A stretch of 64,000 nt of DNA from Sphaerolaimus hirsutus (GCA_964036195.1 OZ038452.1:30205785-30269784), one strand, 5' to 3'; positions 21,358-32,121 are shown, counted from the first letter of the stretch. The notes: generated by a model not told the origin, from the letters alone. Numbers and translations are program-made.

Positions 21358-21772
21358 CAGGGGTCTCGAATGGGGGGAGGGTTTGGGGGGGGGGGGTTAC
21401 CTGCCCTTTGGGGTTTTGGGGGGGGGGGGGTTTGGGGGGCGATTTTTGCGAAACTATACCCCAATTTTCGCTCAAAATCGCAATTTTTCATACCTTTTTA
21501 TAGATTTTCACTTCCAAAATCATGGTTCTGGTTCATATTTGCATATTTTCAGCTATATTTAGTACGATATGCTCTTGTATACCCATTTTGAGCCATTTTA
21601 CACCTACTTTTAGCGATTTTCTCCCTTTTTTTCCTTCTATGCCCCGGAAAAGCCTATATATCGAACCACCACAACCCCCCCCCCCAGAAAATTTTTCAGC
21701 TATCTATTCCTCCGGAGGAGCGATTTGCAATCTATCCAACCACTCGGAGGGTCAAAATTCAAGATACCCCTG
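21358..21772. mobile_element. hAT-like CAGGGGT element, 8-bp duplication GCGTGACT
   Basis: CAGGGGTCTCGAA at the left and AAGATACCCCTG at the right. Exact GCGTGACT copies at 21350-21357 and 21773-21780. Interior has G-runs and the phrase TCAGCTATCTATTCCTCCGG. A second copy is at 62376-62692. No transposase. Confidence 0.82.
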
Positions 21773-22405
21773 GCGTGACTCGGTCAGAATTTGGTCATTT
21801 CATGTTTGACCCGGACCGGAATCGAAATAGGAATTCGAAATTCGTTTCGAGTCCTATGCAAAAACGGCAAACAAAAGCGGCAGCTAATCAAATGTCGTTT
21901 GAATGGGTGGAAAAGTTTCCTGTAAAGAATATATATTTGTGGAAAACCCTCGATTATCTAGTTCCTTTGGAGGCAGTCCCGTACACTGTAAACTGTTAAG
22001 TAAGGGTAAAGTATGGGATTCATTTTCGAAGGTTCATATTTTAGTTTCAAAGATTATGCGATCTGCCTGAAATCTGCTTTTCAAAAAAATGAAACTGGAT
22101 TTTTAATTGTCTGAAATAGCCTGCACTTTTGCTTTAAAATGTTTAAAATGTTAAAAATCGCAATTCAATTTTTCAACATTTCACGCCGCCGCGCAAAGCC
22201 ACATACTTTGGAATGATGCCTTGCAGGTAAATTTTAAAAATTCGCAAAAGCTGCTAAATGTAATATGCACTTCATTTCGCAAAAACATTTTATAATACCT
22301 ATTAACAATTTATTCGGTATGTTTTCGTGTATTTATAACTAGGTATGACATTTTGTCAGGGAACTTGACAATTGACATGTTTTGCGTATTTTTCATCTAG
22401 GTATT

Positions 22406-22493
22406 TACCGTATTTCTTCTAATAGAATAGCGCCGTTCCATTTATTTTCGCCAACTTTTTTACCAACCTTGTATTGGAGGTGCCGTTCTATTT
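22406..22493. mobile_element. left end of TACCGTATTTCTTCTAATAGA family
   Basis: TACCGTATTTCTTCTAATAG, then GGTGCCGTTCTATTTGG. The right end is missing; the satellite begins about 120 bp further on. Confidence 0.55.
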
Positions 22494-22594
22494 GGTCAGA
22501 AAGTTGTCGGTAATCTTAAATTTTATATTTCCGAAAATTTTCTTATGGAGTCATTTTGTAGGTTATGTTGTTTACATTACTTTGAACCTTCGAC

Positions 22595-23222
22595 AAGTGA
22601 TGGAAAAAACGCCAGGACTTTGGCGCCAAGCGCCATGGCGCTTTTCCGAACCCCAGCGCCAAGCGCCAATGGCGCCACAGAAAAATGGCGCCAAACGCGA
22701 GCGCCATGGCGCTTTAACGAACCCCAGCGCCAAGCGCCAATGGCGCCACAGAAAAATGGCGCCAAACGCGAGCGCCATGGCGCTTTAACGAACCCCAGCG
22801 CCAAGCGCCGATGGCGCCACAGAAAAATGGCGCCAAGCGCGAGCGCCATGGCGCTTTTCCGAACCCCAGCGCCAAGCGCCAATGGCGCCACAGAAAAATG
22901 GCGCCAAGCGCGAGCGCCATGGCGCTTTTCCGAACCCCAGCGCCAAGCGCCAATGGCGCCACAGAAAAATGGCGCCAAGCGCGAGCGCCATGGCGCTTTT
23001 CCGAACCCCAGCGCCAAGCGCCAATGGCGCCACAGAAAAATGGCGCCAAGCGCGAGCGCCATGGCGCTTTTCCGAACCCCAGCGCCAAGCGCCAATGGCG
23101 CCACAGAAAAATGGCGCCAAGCGCGAGCGCCATGGCGCTTTTCCGAACCCCAGCGCCAAGCGCCAATGGCGCCACAGAAAAATGGCGCCAAGCGCGAGCG
23201 CCGTGGCGCTTTTCCATCACTA
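22595..23222. repeat. 71-bp GGCGCC satellite, about 8.5 units, with inverted edges
   Basis: A 71-bp unit repeats in exact register (for example CTTTTCCGAA or CTTTAACGAA at 22641, 22712 and 22783) from about 22614 to 23216. Each unit holds TGGCGCCA twice and GCGCCATGGCGC once. The block is bounded by AGTGATGGAAAA and TTTTCCATCACT, so it may be the inside of one transposon. 71 is not a multiple of three, yet long frames stay open on both strands because the unit lacks stops; these are not genes. Confidence 0.9.
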
Positions 23223-23409
23223 GCTTAAAGCTTAGACCCTCCCCTACTGAAGTTTGTAAACCAACTTTTAAAGTCTGGAACAAAATATTGGTTGAAAGTA
23301 AAATTATTGGTCTGCTATTTATGGTGGGGGTGGCTGTCCTATTGAAAAAATTCAATTAGCAGAACTAGGGTCAAAACCTGATTCAGTTTTACACCAGGTA
23401 TGTTCTCTC

Positions 23410-23537
23410 TCACAACTTTTTAAAGTGCATTTGAATGGTGAACTTGTTTGGGACAGTTGGTTCGTTTGAAAATCAATCTTATATGCACGCAGCGGTGCAC
23501 TCTGTAGTGCGTTTTCGGGAGCTGCCCCACTGGTTTA
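23410..23537. mobile_element. module fragment of the giant foldback family
   Basis: GAACTTGTTTGGGACAGT and the words after it match modules in the arms of 10269-11756. Confidence 0.5.
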
Positions 23538-23897
23538 TACCGTATTTCTTCTAATAGAACGGCATACCTCCAATAAAACGGCACCTCCAATAGAACGGCA
23601 ATTATTATGTTGGGAATTATGTTGGGAGTGTGCCAATACACAGAAATTAATTAAAATGGATCGTGAGAACGTTCAAAGTACTCAAATAGGTGTTAAATTT
23701 CAAAATTGACGCTCTGATATTAAAATATTGCTCAAGCTTCATTAAAACTAAAGCTATGTTGAAATGAGAAAGCTGCAAAAAAAATTGGTGAAAAAAATAG
23801 AACGGCAGCTTCCAATAGAACGGCACCTCCAATAGAACGGCAGGTAAAAAAGTTGACAACAAAATAGAACGGCGCTTCTATTAGAAGAAATACGGTA
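23538..23897. mobile_element. TACCGTATTTCTTCTAATAGA MITE (family C)
   Basis: TACCGTATTTCTTCTAATAG to CTATTAGAAGAAATACGGTA. Near each end CCAATAGAACGGCACCT-like units are repeated. 360 bp, non-coding. Confidence 0.8.
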
Positions 23898-24083
23898 GTT
23901 GGGATGGGTGTTGCCAAGACATCCCACAATTTCAGGATTCTACCACCCCTACAACTGGAGGTATGGCCCCGTAGTGTAGCAAATTAAGTTGGTGGTGAAC
24001 TTGTTTGGGACACTGAAAAAGCCACGAAAAATTGTTGCATATAGGGCGACCCACACTGTAGGGAGTTTCCCCCCATCTGGAGA
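23898..24083. mobile_element. module fragment of the giant foldback family
   Basis: GGGTGTTGCCAAGACATCCC, CCACCCCTACAACTGGAGGT and TTGTTTGGGACACTG correspond to one arm segment of 10269-11756. It sits between two TACCGTATT elements. Confidence 0.6.
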
Positions 24084-24348
24084 TACCGTATTTCCTCGAA
24101 ATACCCCCCCCCCCCTCGAAATACCCCCCTCAACATCGGCACTATGAATTTGTGGTCAGGGAAATGCATAACAGATGTTCAAAACACTTACTGTGTTACG
24201 TTAGAACATCTTTTATACCACCTACATCCTTATATAAGGCTGTAAAAACTTATAAATGGTGGTTATTGTTGCATTTTTCACGTTTTTCTCTCAAAATTCT
24301 CACTCTGAAACAATCACCCCCCGGGGGGTATTTCGAGGAAATACGGTA
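24084..24348. mobile_element. TACCGTATT MITE, family A
   Basis: TACCGTATTTCCTCGAAATA to TTTCGAGGAAATACGGTA. Body as at 9115-9362 but in the opposite orientation. Confidence 0.85.
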
Positions 24349-24394
24349 TTGCATCCACAGTTGAAATGAAAACAATGGTGGTACACTTGTCCAG

Positions 24395-24505
24395 TAAGGT
24401 GTTTTGTTTTTACTATGGAATAGTTAATTTCGAAATTTACGACAGGATTTTATTCATTAAATTATGGTAGTATTCTACACATACTTTGCGGTCCGCCGAG
24501 TATAC
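24395..24505. mobile_element. right half of a TATACTC-type MITE
   Basis: Ends GCGGTCCGCCGAGTATA; ATTCATTAAATTATGGTAG is shared with 6624-6816. Left half absent. Confidence 0.5.
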
Positions 24506-24506
24506 C

Positions 24507-24677
24507 ACAGTCATTGATTTAATGTGTGATCTGCATTTCCTGGAACACAACCCACAGGTTTTGTCATCGACGTTCTCTTTACACCCAATTTCGGGGGGGG
24601 GGTGCGTATTTCGAGGGGGGTTATTAATTCATGGTGGTCATTTTGAGGGGGGGGGGTTATTTCGAGGAAATACGGTA
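24507..24677. mobile_element. fragment of family A' (TACCGTATT type)
   Basis: ACGTTCTCTTTACAC plus G-runs and TTTCGAGGAAATACGGTA, as in the full element 46509-46970. Left end lost. Confidence 0.6.
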
Positions 24678-25289
24678 GTTCCCTCCTCGAAAAAGTCTGA
24701 TGAAAGTATAATTCCACAGGGGAACTATTAATGCAAACACCTTACGTTACATAAATTAGTAAATACCTAAGCGAATTTCGAAAAAAGTTCAGTACTTTTA
24801 ACAACTCTGCCACGCCACTTACAACTTCACTCAGCACTTTTCTGTCAATTGACACTTTACGGAATTTCTCTCTCAATATTTTCAATGCTACCTTTCCGTC
24901 ATATTTGGAGAGAATACGAATTAAAAGTGCTAAAAAGTGGGGACTCAACTTTACAACATTTCCGCGTGTGAAGATTTCACTCGTTATTTTCGCCTTGTGC
25001 CATGGTCTAATTTTTTAATAGTGATACAAAAAATGGATTGTATTTGAATCGGTAGATGTTTTTGGCAAAAAATGGACGTTCAACGAGTTTTGTACACATC
25101 AATTTATTGATGTTTTTGATCGAATTAATTTTGTTAAAAGTTTTTTTAGTATTACCAATATTCTAATAATATTATGTTCTTCTTGTAGAATTTGCGTAAA
25201 ATTTTTTTTGAAGATTTTGAAGTATGAGCGTATTCTTACCCTTTCTCCTAAATACTTGTTTGGTAGTTTTCTCACTCTTTTTTTGTGAT
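24678..25289. other. intergenic, no gene seen
   Basis: Includes an end fragment of the CAGAGTTGTT element at about 24768-24810. The rest is AT-rich without a convincing frame. Confidence 0.45.
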
Positions 25290-25971
25290 TACCGTATTAC
25301 CTCGAATTATCCCCCCTTGAATTAACCCCCCCGTCGAATTACCCCCCCCCCCTCAAAATGGGCTGGGGAAATAATAACCCCCCCCCCTCGAAATACCCCC
25401 CCCCCTCCTGAATGATGGACATCGTGTATGCAATGTATACTCCGGTTACTTTACACCTTGCACGCGTGGTTCCCGCTGGAAGTGTGCCAACAATGGTTAA
25501 CGCGTGCGAGTTTCATAAAAAGATAACAAAATTGATTGTTGTTATAATGTTATTCATTAACATATTCACATCGATGAATTTTTTACCTTTTTATGGAAAT
25601 CGCATGATTTAATAATCATTGGCACGCTTCCAACACGAGACATAAATCAGTGCGAGGGCAGAGTATCATGTCCGCCGAGTATACATGATGTATTTATTAC
25701 TACTTATTTGCATCGCAGCACCACTTATATGCTTATTTGTGTAGAGATGTACATGTATAGCCCCAATAATAACCTATTTTCTCACGTTTAATACTGTTTT
25801 TGTGTAAGAAAAAGGGTATTCTTTAATATGAATTTCACGAAAATTTCTGACGAAATAATATAAAAAAAACCTCGAATAACCCCCCCCCCCCTCGAATTAA
25901 CCCCCCCCCCCCCTCAAATTTTGCTGGCGAAAAAATAAACCCCCATGGGGGTATTTCGTGGTAATACGGTA
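25290..25971. mobile_element. TACCGTATT MITE, family B, with nested TATACTC element
   Basis: TACCGTATTACCTCGAATTA to TTTCGTGGTAATACGGTA. The body matches 44714-45138 except for an insertion at 25436-25683. Subterminal CCCCTCGAATTAACCCCC words repeat at both ends. Confidence 0.8.
25436..25683. mobile_element. TATACTCCGG MITE at a proven TA target
   Basis: Left TATACTCCGGTTACTTTACA; right TGTCCGCCGAGTATA; inner arms TGGAAGTGTGCCAA and TTGGCACGCTTCCA pair. The uninterrupted host at about 44990-45020 reads, inverted, GCAATGTACATGATG with one TA; here that TA is present on both sides. That is a TA duplication as in Tc1/mariner. Copies at 40055, 44406, 45860 and 48298. Confidence 0.88.
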
Positions 25972-26463
25972 TTTCTTTCCGTATATGTTTTGTGACAACT
26001 AAGTTGAAGAAATTATCGGTTAAATCTGACAATCGTCCGTGGAGTCTAACGTGATAAAATCCCGCATAAAAATACAAATATATCCAATGAATATACAAAC
26101 CGAAAAACATTTTCCCCACCAAATTTGTGGAAATCCAAAGTTTCATTTCAAGTATTATCTAGCTTACCGTAACCCCGCACTATTCATAATCTTACGGTAA
26201 CAATAAATGTATAGGTAACACTTTGAAATTCGCCCATTTCAGCGTGCTCGGATGTAAAATTTTTGTGGATCTGTTATGTTCATCGGAACTGAACCAAAGG
26301 TGTGCCAATCTGAAAGTTTTGTGATCACATCGCCGGAAAATGTACACTTTTTGGGGGGTCTAGTTTTTGACACAATATCAAATTTTTGAATAATCCCCCT
26401 ATGAACAAATTCCCTCCTTGAAAAAGTCCTCCTTTTCGTTGAGTCGTTACTTAAATTATCAAG
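25972..26463. other. intergenic, no gene seen
   Basis: AT-rich sequence with small frames only. Nothing recognisable apart from a weak ATAATCCCCCTATGAAC stretch near 26391, which resembles TACCGTATT-type interiors. Confidence 0.4.
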
Positions 26464-26467
26464 TTTT

Positions 26468-26662
26468 ATCTAGTTTACTGCCAGGAAACTCGGATGGCGG
26501 TGAACTAATAAATCGGCATTGAACTCATTTGAGTTTACCAGAATGAGGTTTCTGTCAACTGCAGTTGACGAAGGTTGAAAATAGGTAACTGTAGGTAAAG
26601 TATTCTAGGTTCAAAGCTGATTTATGTACATACAATTTGAGTACTACAATTAGTAAACTAGG
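26468..26662. mobile_element. ACTAGTTTAC foldback MITE
   Basis: CTAGTTTACTGC at the left and TTAGTAAACTAG at the right. Arms contain TTTGAGTTTACCAGAATGAG. Centre GTCAACTGCAGTTGAC, a perfect 16-bp palindrome. Confidence 0.7.
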
Positions 26663-26969
26663 TAGTGTATGCGTCAACAATGGACAACCCAATTCATATT
26701 TCAAAAATTATTAATGGCGATTTTTTCCGGAAAATTTGTACAAAAAAAACTGCTCCACTGAGGAACCCGATGACAAAAAGTAACTTTTCCGGCAATGGAC
26801 ATTTTTTTCTGTCATGTCGGAAAATTGGAGCTTTGTGAGCGTGGAAAATTGTAATGTTACTTTCGAAAACTCCAAACTGAGAATTCATACTGGTGAATTA
26901 GGTAGATGTATATTGAGTATTTGAGTATTCGTATTGGATAATTATTTGTATTTAATATTTTAAAAATGA

Positions 26970-27216
26970 AGTTAGGTAGGTATATATTAAACTCTGAATA
27001 GAACGAAAGATTTTTTTTGTTTTATCAAAATACTAGTAAATGGTAAATTTGCATTGAAATGTACCATATCTCAACTGAATAATGATAGAAAATGACTTTT
27101 TTTCTCACAATACACTGTTTTTACATTGCGACAGTTTAGCTCAGAATTTACACATAACTTAAATCATAAAATTATGGTAACATTCTGCGCAAAGCATGCA
27201 GATCTGCTCAGTATAT
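26970..27216. mobile_element. decayed TATACTC-type MITE
   Basis: AAATTATGGTAACATTCTGC followed by CTGCTCAGTATA resembles the right part of 6624-6816 and 24395-24505 after mutation. Confidence 0.35.
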
Positions 27217-27437
27217 TTAATCATTTTTGTTTATTCAAAGAAATTCACAAGAATAGGATACTATATATAAACCCCTGCAATTGCAAAGTCAAAAGTTTCG
27301 AAAATTTCAAAGTGAAAATACAACGCAAATTGTTTAGAAAAATAAAATTTCACTCATTGGGTCAATTTTAAATTTTAAAACAGTATTTAACACATTCCGT
27401 TGAACGGTCAGAATGTTATATAAATACAAAGGATGTT

Positions 27438-28060
27438 ACCGTATTTTGATGAATAGAGTCACATCAAAATCGTACATCGAATTCAAAGTACCATCGTAAG
27501 AGCGAAGTAATGCAGTGGTAAAAATGATAAACTTTCGAGTTTTTTATTAGGAATTGATATGGTAGATTTCAGATTTTGTCGATATTTTTGGAAAAAGATG
27601 ATCCCTCGAGATTACATGTTCCCATTTCGACGAGATTTTAAATACTAAAAGTGGCCAGATAAAGGAAGGCTTTTTAGTGCCGTAAAACTGTGCACATTTT
27701 GGCCACAAAAACGGCGCCAATTAGCGAACTTTGACGGAAAATTTGCAAAAATGTCAATTTCGACGGGAAAATAGTGTAAAAGTTATTTTATCGTTAAAAT
27801 GCAACGACAATTTTCCGGCCGTGTCGATAATTCCCCGGTAGAAAAGTTTGACGCTTTGTGTAAAATTTGGTTTCAGCGGAGATCCACCCAAATGGGGCGA
27901 AAATTTCACAGCTATTTTCAAAAAGTGTGACCTTGACAATCGTGAATAGAATTACCGCGGAAAAATGGCAAAATTTCGTTAAAATGGAACGCAAAAATAC
28001 CGGGCTATAAAAATGTATGATGGGCGGTGGAAAGTTTCCCTTTTTTCAAGGTCAAAATAC
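27438..28060. other. intergenic; TACCGTATTTTGATGAATAGA end at the left
   Basis: TACCGTATTTTGATGAATAG at 27438 belongs with similar ends at 45432 and 46290 (family F). The rest is non-coding, with several GGCGCC-like and CGACGGG words. Confidence 0.45.
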
Positions 28061-28115
28061 TACCGTATTTCCTCGAAATACACCCAGGTGGTTTATGTTT
28101 TCGGCAGACAATATG
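28061..28115. mobile_element. solo TACCGTATTTCCTCG end
   Basis: TACCGTATTTCCTCGAAATA followed by unrelated DNA, directly upstream of a complete family A copy. Confidence 0.55.
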
Positions 28116-28118
28116 GTA

Positions 28119-28367
28119 TACCGTATTTCTTCGAAATACCCCCCTCAAAATCGGCACTATGAATTTGTGGTCCGGGAAATGCATAACAGATGTTCAAAAC
28201 ACTTACTGTGTTACGTTAGAACATCGTTTATACTATCTACATCCTTATAAATATAAGGCTGTAAAAACTTATAAATGGTGGTTATTGTTGCATTTTTCAC
28301 GTTTTTCTCTCAAAATTTTCACTCTGAAAAAACAAACCCCCGGGGGGTAATTCGAGGAAATACGGTA
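28119..28367. mobile_element. TACCGTATT MITE, family A
   Basis: TACCGTATTTCTTCGAAATA to AATTCGAGGAAATACGGTA. Body almost identical to 24084-24348. Confidence 0.85.
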
Positions 28368-28379
28368 ATACCTGTCCTA

Positions 28380-28609
28380 ATGCAACTCAGCCATTGTTTT
28401 TAGCATGTGTTCTGCTTTACATGGATCACCAACTGCAGTTTTGTCATTTACCTACCTATATTCTTTAACATTAAATTCGGGCGGCGGTATTTCAATCAAG
28501 GGGGCCTTTTATTTCCTAAACTTACTCAGACCCGGTGTATTTCGAGCGGGGGGTTAATTCGAGGGGGGTTTAATTCGAGGAGGTGGGGTTAATTCGAGGA
28601 AATACGGTA
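28380..28609. mobile_element. right part of a family A' MITE
   Basis: CATGTGTTCTGC, AACTGCAGTTTTGTCAT and repeated TTAATTCGAGGGGGG words, ending AATTCGAGGAAATACGGTA. Confidence 0.6.
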
Positions 28610-28838
28610 TATCACACCCGAAATGTTTCAGTTTTATGCAAATGGCATTTAGGCAATTTCAAATGACACCGTGTGATTCGAAAGTCTAAATGTTTGCCGC
28701 ATGTAAAGTCGGCTTTTTTTGGGCGCAGCGGCACTTTACCGCAAAAATTTCTAGTGGTAAAATGAAATAAAATCTATTAGACTGATGTCTGATGTGTGTC
28801 TGTCCCATGGATGAATTCTCATAGTGGGTTGGGGATTT

Positions 28839-29455
28839 TACAGGGTGGCTCAATTATGTGATATTTTTGTTGAATCTAAGGGTTATATATTTTTTGCAAA
28901 ATAAATGTTCATCCCCACTGGCTGAACACTTTGCTATATCCCATCCGAATATGAATCAATTTTTTTTTCTCATTGTGTTGCTTTGCTTTTACTATTGGTG
29001 AATTTGGTACACATTTTAATGTGACAACGCAAAAAATTTATGTTTGTCAGCGCCATTAAGCAAAATATTGCCAATTTCGGCACTGTATCACCAGTCATTA
29101 AAAAAAATTACCACTGCCTTAATGAGAAAATAATTTGCAATGTAATACATGGAAATGTACCATGCTGTTTATGTGATAAAGTTTAAAAATGTCCTGTTAA
29201 AAACAAGTGACAAGAAAGTGGTGAGTGGAAAGTAATGTGCTCTGCTGTAAATAGGTTAAGTGACAAGTAAAGTTATAATTGACAAGTGAATTTGTTATGT
29301 CTTGGTCAGTTCTGATCTGAGTTTGCTTGTGAAGACCAGAAATTGTACTTTGTTATACTTTTGTAGGTTTTTCCAGAGAGATTTTGATTGATTTTCTTTT
29401 TGAGATTATGTTTCATCATTTTTCAATGCTATCACAATAAATGAGCCACCCTGTA
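28839..29455. mobile_element. TACAGGGTGGCTCA element, probably Tc1/mariner-like
   Basis: TACAGGGTGGCTCAATTATG and ATAAATGAGCCACCCTGTA are inverted ends that begin and end with TA. About 617 bp with no transposase frame. Confidence 0.68.
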
Positions 29456-29769
29456 CGGAATGGATGACATTTGTCCGATGTAGGATATTTTTGGGCGCGG
29501 CCCCCCCCCCGGTCCAGTGTTCGGTTCATTTTCATCCCCATGTTTCCGGCTTTTATATAGTTTGTCTTTTGTGACGTCGGCAAACTTTTTATGCCGCCCA
29601 ACAATGGATCGGAATTTGTATTTTGCTAATATTTCGGCTGTAGTACTATAATACGCGCTTTTTTCGCACGTCACGCGTTTGTGTAGCAAAAAGTGCGACA
29701 TTTTCGTGGGTTTTTTTTCTTCCGTCGATCAAATGCGACATTTCAATTTTGGTGACTTTTTCTCGTGGC
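29456..29769. other. CpG-rich intergenic patch, no gene
   Basis: Richer in CG than its surroundings, with a C-run at 29503. Overlapping minus-strand frames of 62 and 89 codons show no protein-like composition. Confidence 0.4.
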
Positions 29770-29998
29770 TGGCGCTACGCACGCTGCATAGTTTACTAAC
29801 ATCAGTAAACTGAAATTTGAGTACTCATGGATCAGCTTTGAACGTATTTCAGTTGTATTTTGAGTTGACCGTGTAATCTCCGTCAACTGAAAATTATAAG
29901 GTAAACTCAGAATTAAACAAACACGTTCCAAGCTGATTTATGGGCACACATTTTTGAGTTTACTGGTGTTAGTAAACTATTTAGCGTGCGCAGGGCTA
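29770..29998. mobile_element. ACTAGTTTAC-related foldback, GTTTACTAACATCAG arms
   Basis: CTACGCACGCTGCATAGTTT pairs with AAACTATTTAGCGTGCGCAG. Inner arms carry the TTTGAGT/ACTCA words. About 229 bp. Confidence 0.68.
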
Positions 29999-30243
29999 AT
30001 ATGTAATAATAGTGTTTTTTTTTGTTGATAATTTCAAACATTTAAATATTTACGCACGTGATTAATTACTTTATTCCTTTAAAATTCCGTTCCAGAAGAC
30101 TTTATCATTAATTCCAACCGCAACTATTTTATGCGTTTTTGTACCCGGCCACAAAATATTTCGTTTTTGGATGTGTAAAAAACTTGAATAAGCGTCTTTG
30201 CATTTTTGAAGGCTGATAGCATTGGTGCTTCACTTTTGATAAG

Positions 30244-30372
30244 GTCAACTAGTGATGGGAATTTCGACATTGGCGTACAATGGCGTGATTTCTGTCAACT
30301 GGTTTCCTGGCAACTGGCCAACTGTCAAATGTCTATTCGGATTTCAGTTGACGGGTCGCAGAGCCGTGAACT
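30244..30372. mobile_element. fragment of the GTCAACTGG foldback family
   Basis: TCTGTCAACTGGTTTCCTGG and CAGTTGACGGGTCGCAGAG match ends of 8610-9075. Only part is present. Confidence 0.4.
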
Positions 30373-30417
30373 AATGCAATGTTGAAAAATAAATATTGTG
30401 ACATTGCTCCGTGATTG

Positions 30418-30655
30418 GCTCCACCCACACTAAATAGTTTACCGTGTTTCGGGGAATTTCGAAAACCGATAAATCAGCCTTTAACGCATTTGAGTTACCG
30501 GAATGAAAAGTCCGTCAACTACTTTTTATGGAGATCGAAAAAATTCCAGTTTGGTAAAATAAAATGTGTTGAAATAGATGTATCAGTTTCCGAGATTATA
30601 GCGGCAAACGTCAATGGTAAAAAATATGCAGAGCCCCAATACAAATGTCATTCAG
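30418..30655. mobile_element. ACTAGTTTAC-type foldback MITE
   Basis: CGCATTTGAGTTACCGGAAT, GTCCGTCAACTACTTTTTAT and a mirrored right arm with AATGTGTTGAAAT. Diverged. Confidence 0.5.
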
Positions 30656-30682
30656 TTTATCAATTTAATCTCCATTATATAA

Positions 30683-31089
30683 TCACACATATTCATCCCA
30701 GATATTCACGCCATAAAGAACATAACGCCATAAAATTTTGGCGCCACAAAAAGGCGCCAAAAGCAACGCTAGTTTGAAGCAAAGGTCTATCTGTTTCAGT
30801 GCCCAAAATTCCGCCTCTCGAATGTCGTCCCTGTATCTTTTTTGTTTGTTTTCAATGTTTGACAAAAAAAGTTTTTGCTGGCTATCACTGGCCACGCGCT
30901 TTGTTTCAGTTTTGCGATATTTGGCATTTGGAACATTTCCTGGTGACATTTTTTTCATTCCATTTTTCACCTAGAAACGATGCCAAAAATTGGCCGGCCG
31001 TCATGTTTTTTTTATGGATCGGCTGTGAGCGAAATTTTAATTGCCCGCCATATTTTTTCGGGCAACCCGATTTATTGCGCTGCTTGATT
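30683..31089 (-). pseudogene. possible degraded coding remnant, family unknown
   Basis: Two overlapping minus-strand frames have protein-like composition. The upstream one (31089 to 30906) includes MTAGQFLASFLGEKWNEKN and ends RKCSKCQ..stop. The downstream one (30970 to 30683) includes KTETKRVASDSQQKLFLSN and KQKRYRDDIREAEFWALKQ. A change of frame near 30905-30930 would connect them, as in a broken transposon or cellular gene. A Lys/Glu-rich tail of this kind is seen in Myb/SANT-like proteins of some DNA transposons, but that is only a guess. No start codon or splice signals secured. Confidence 0.3.
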
Positions 31090-31147
31090 CAATTTTAGTG
31101 CCTGCAGTTTGGTTACCGTATATCATAGAATACTCCCCCTGTCAAAT

Positions 31148-31464
31148 TACCGTATTTGCTTGAATAATCCCCCTGGGGGATCATTATTTCGTCAGACATT
31201 TTTGAGGGGGGGAACTATTCGAGGGGGGAATTATTATTTCGTCAAAATATTCAAGCATGTTTCCATCAACTCATTTTACGAAATATGCATCATAAACACA
31301 ATAACGTGCCATTTTTGTTAAAATTAGGTATAACAAATTAATAAAATCTTAAAAGGGGGGATTATTCGAGGGGGAGAATTATTATTTCCTCACTCGTCTT
31401 ACAGGGGGGGATTATCGGAGGGGGGGACTTATTCAAGGAGGGAACTATTCAAGCAAATACGGTA
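31148..31464. mobile_element. complete TACCGTATTTGCTTGAATA MITE
   Basis: TACCGTATTTGCTTGAATAA to TATTCAAGCAAATACGGTA, 317 bp. GGGGGATTATTCGAGG-type units repeat inside both ends. A truncated relative lies at 6363-6623. Confidence 0.8.
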
Positions 31465-31730
31465 TATTGCTTGATGACGAGTATAGGCAGTCCCGCACCC
31501 AATAAAAACCGCAACAGATTTGATTACTGAACTTTCGATCAAATCTACCATATCCTATATGAATAAAAAACAACAAAAACCTTATACATTGCTCTCTTTC
31601 TCACTTTCGGATAGATTTTTTTAGTAAAGTGTGGAAATAGCAATCAGGAAAAGTTTCGTAAAATGTCTCCGCTGAAAAGTGAAAACACTTCACAGCGCAT
31701 CACACACCTGTTTTTAGATGCAATTTGAAT

Positions 31731-31905
31731 CAGGTGCCAATCCCAAACCCTGTAAATGTCCTGTATAATTTTGAAGATCATGCAAAGTGTCTAACGTCAT
31801 GGAAAATGCCCTGTGATATGGCAAAAGTACGTTTGCAATTTTCCAGTGCATTTTACATGACTTTTGACTCTTTGCATGACATTTTACAGGGTCTGTGACT
31901 GCTCC
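31731..31905. mobile_element. CCCTGTAAATG palindromic MITE
   Basis: CAGGTGCCAATCCCAAACCC and the right side TTACAGGGTCTGTGACTGC are inverted. Shorter and diverged from 8651-8880. Confidence 0.6.
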
Positions 31906-32121
31906 AAGACAGCCCGAAAAAATGCCCGACATTTTTTCGTCGGGCCCATTAGTTTACTCTCACTATTCACAGCGCAACTCACTATTCAGACAAAACATTT
32001 TAGGCGCTCCTGTAATTTTCATTCTACGTGTGCGCTTCGAAAATCAAAATAATTGCGAATTATTATTTTATTTCGCGGCGAAATGTATTTATTATACTGT
32101 ATTTTTGCGGGGGGGGGGGGG

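Noticed and set aside
22545..23228. Long open frames (227 and 213 codons) on both strands
   Set aside because: They are the 71-bp satellite read through; the unit has no stops in several frames and the translation repeats as NPSAKRQWRHRK-like text on + and its mirror on -.
25412..25612. Repeated peptide PVTLHLARVVPAGSVPTMVN seen also at 44.4 and 45.9 kb
   Set aside because: It is the translation of the TATACTCCGG MITE end, not a protein family.
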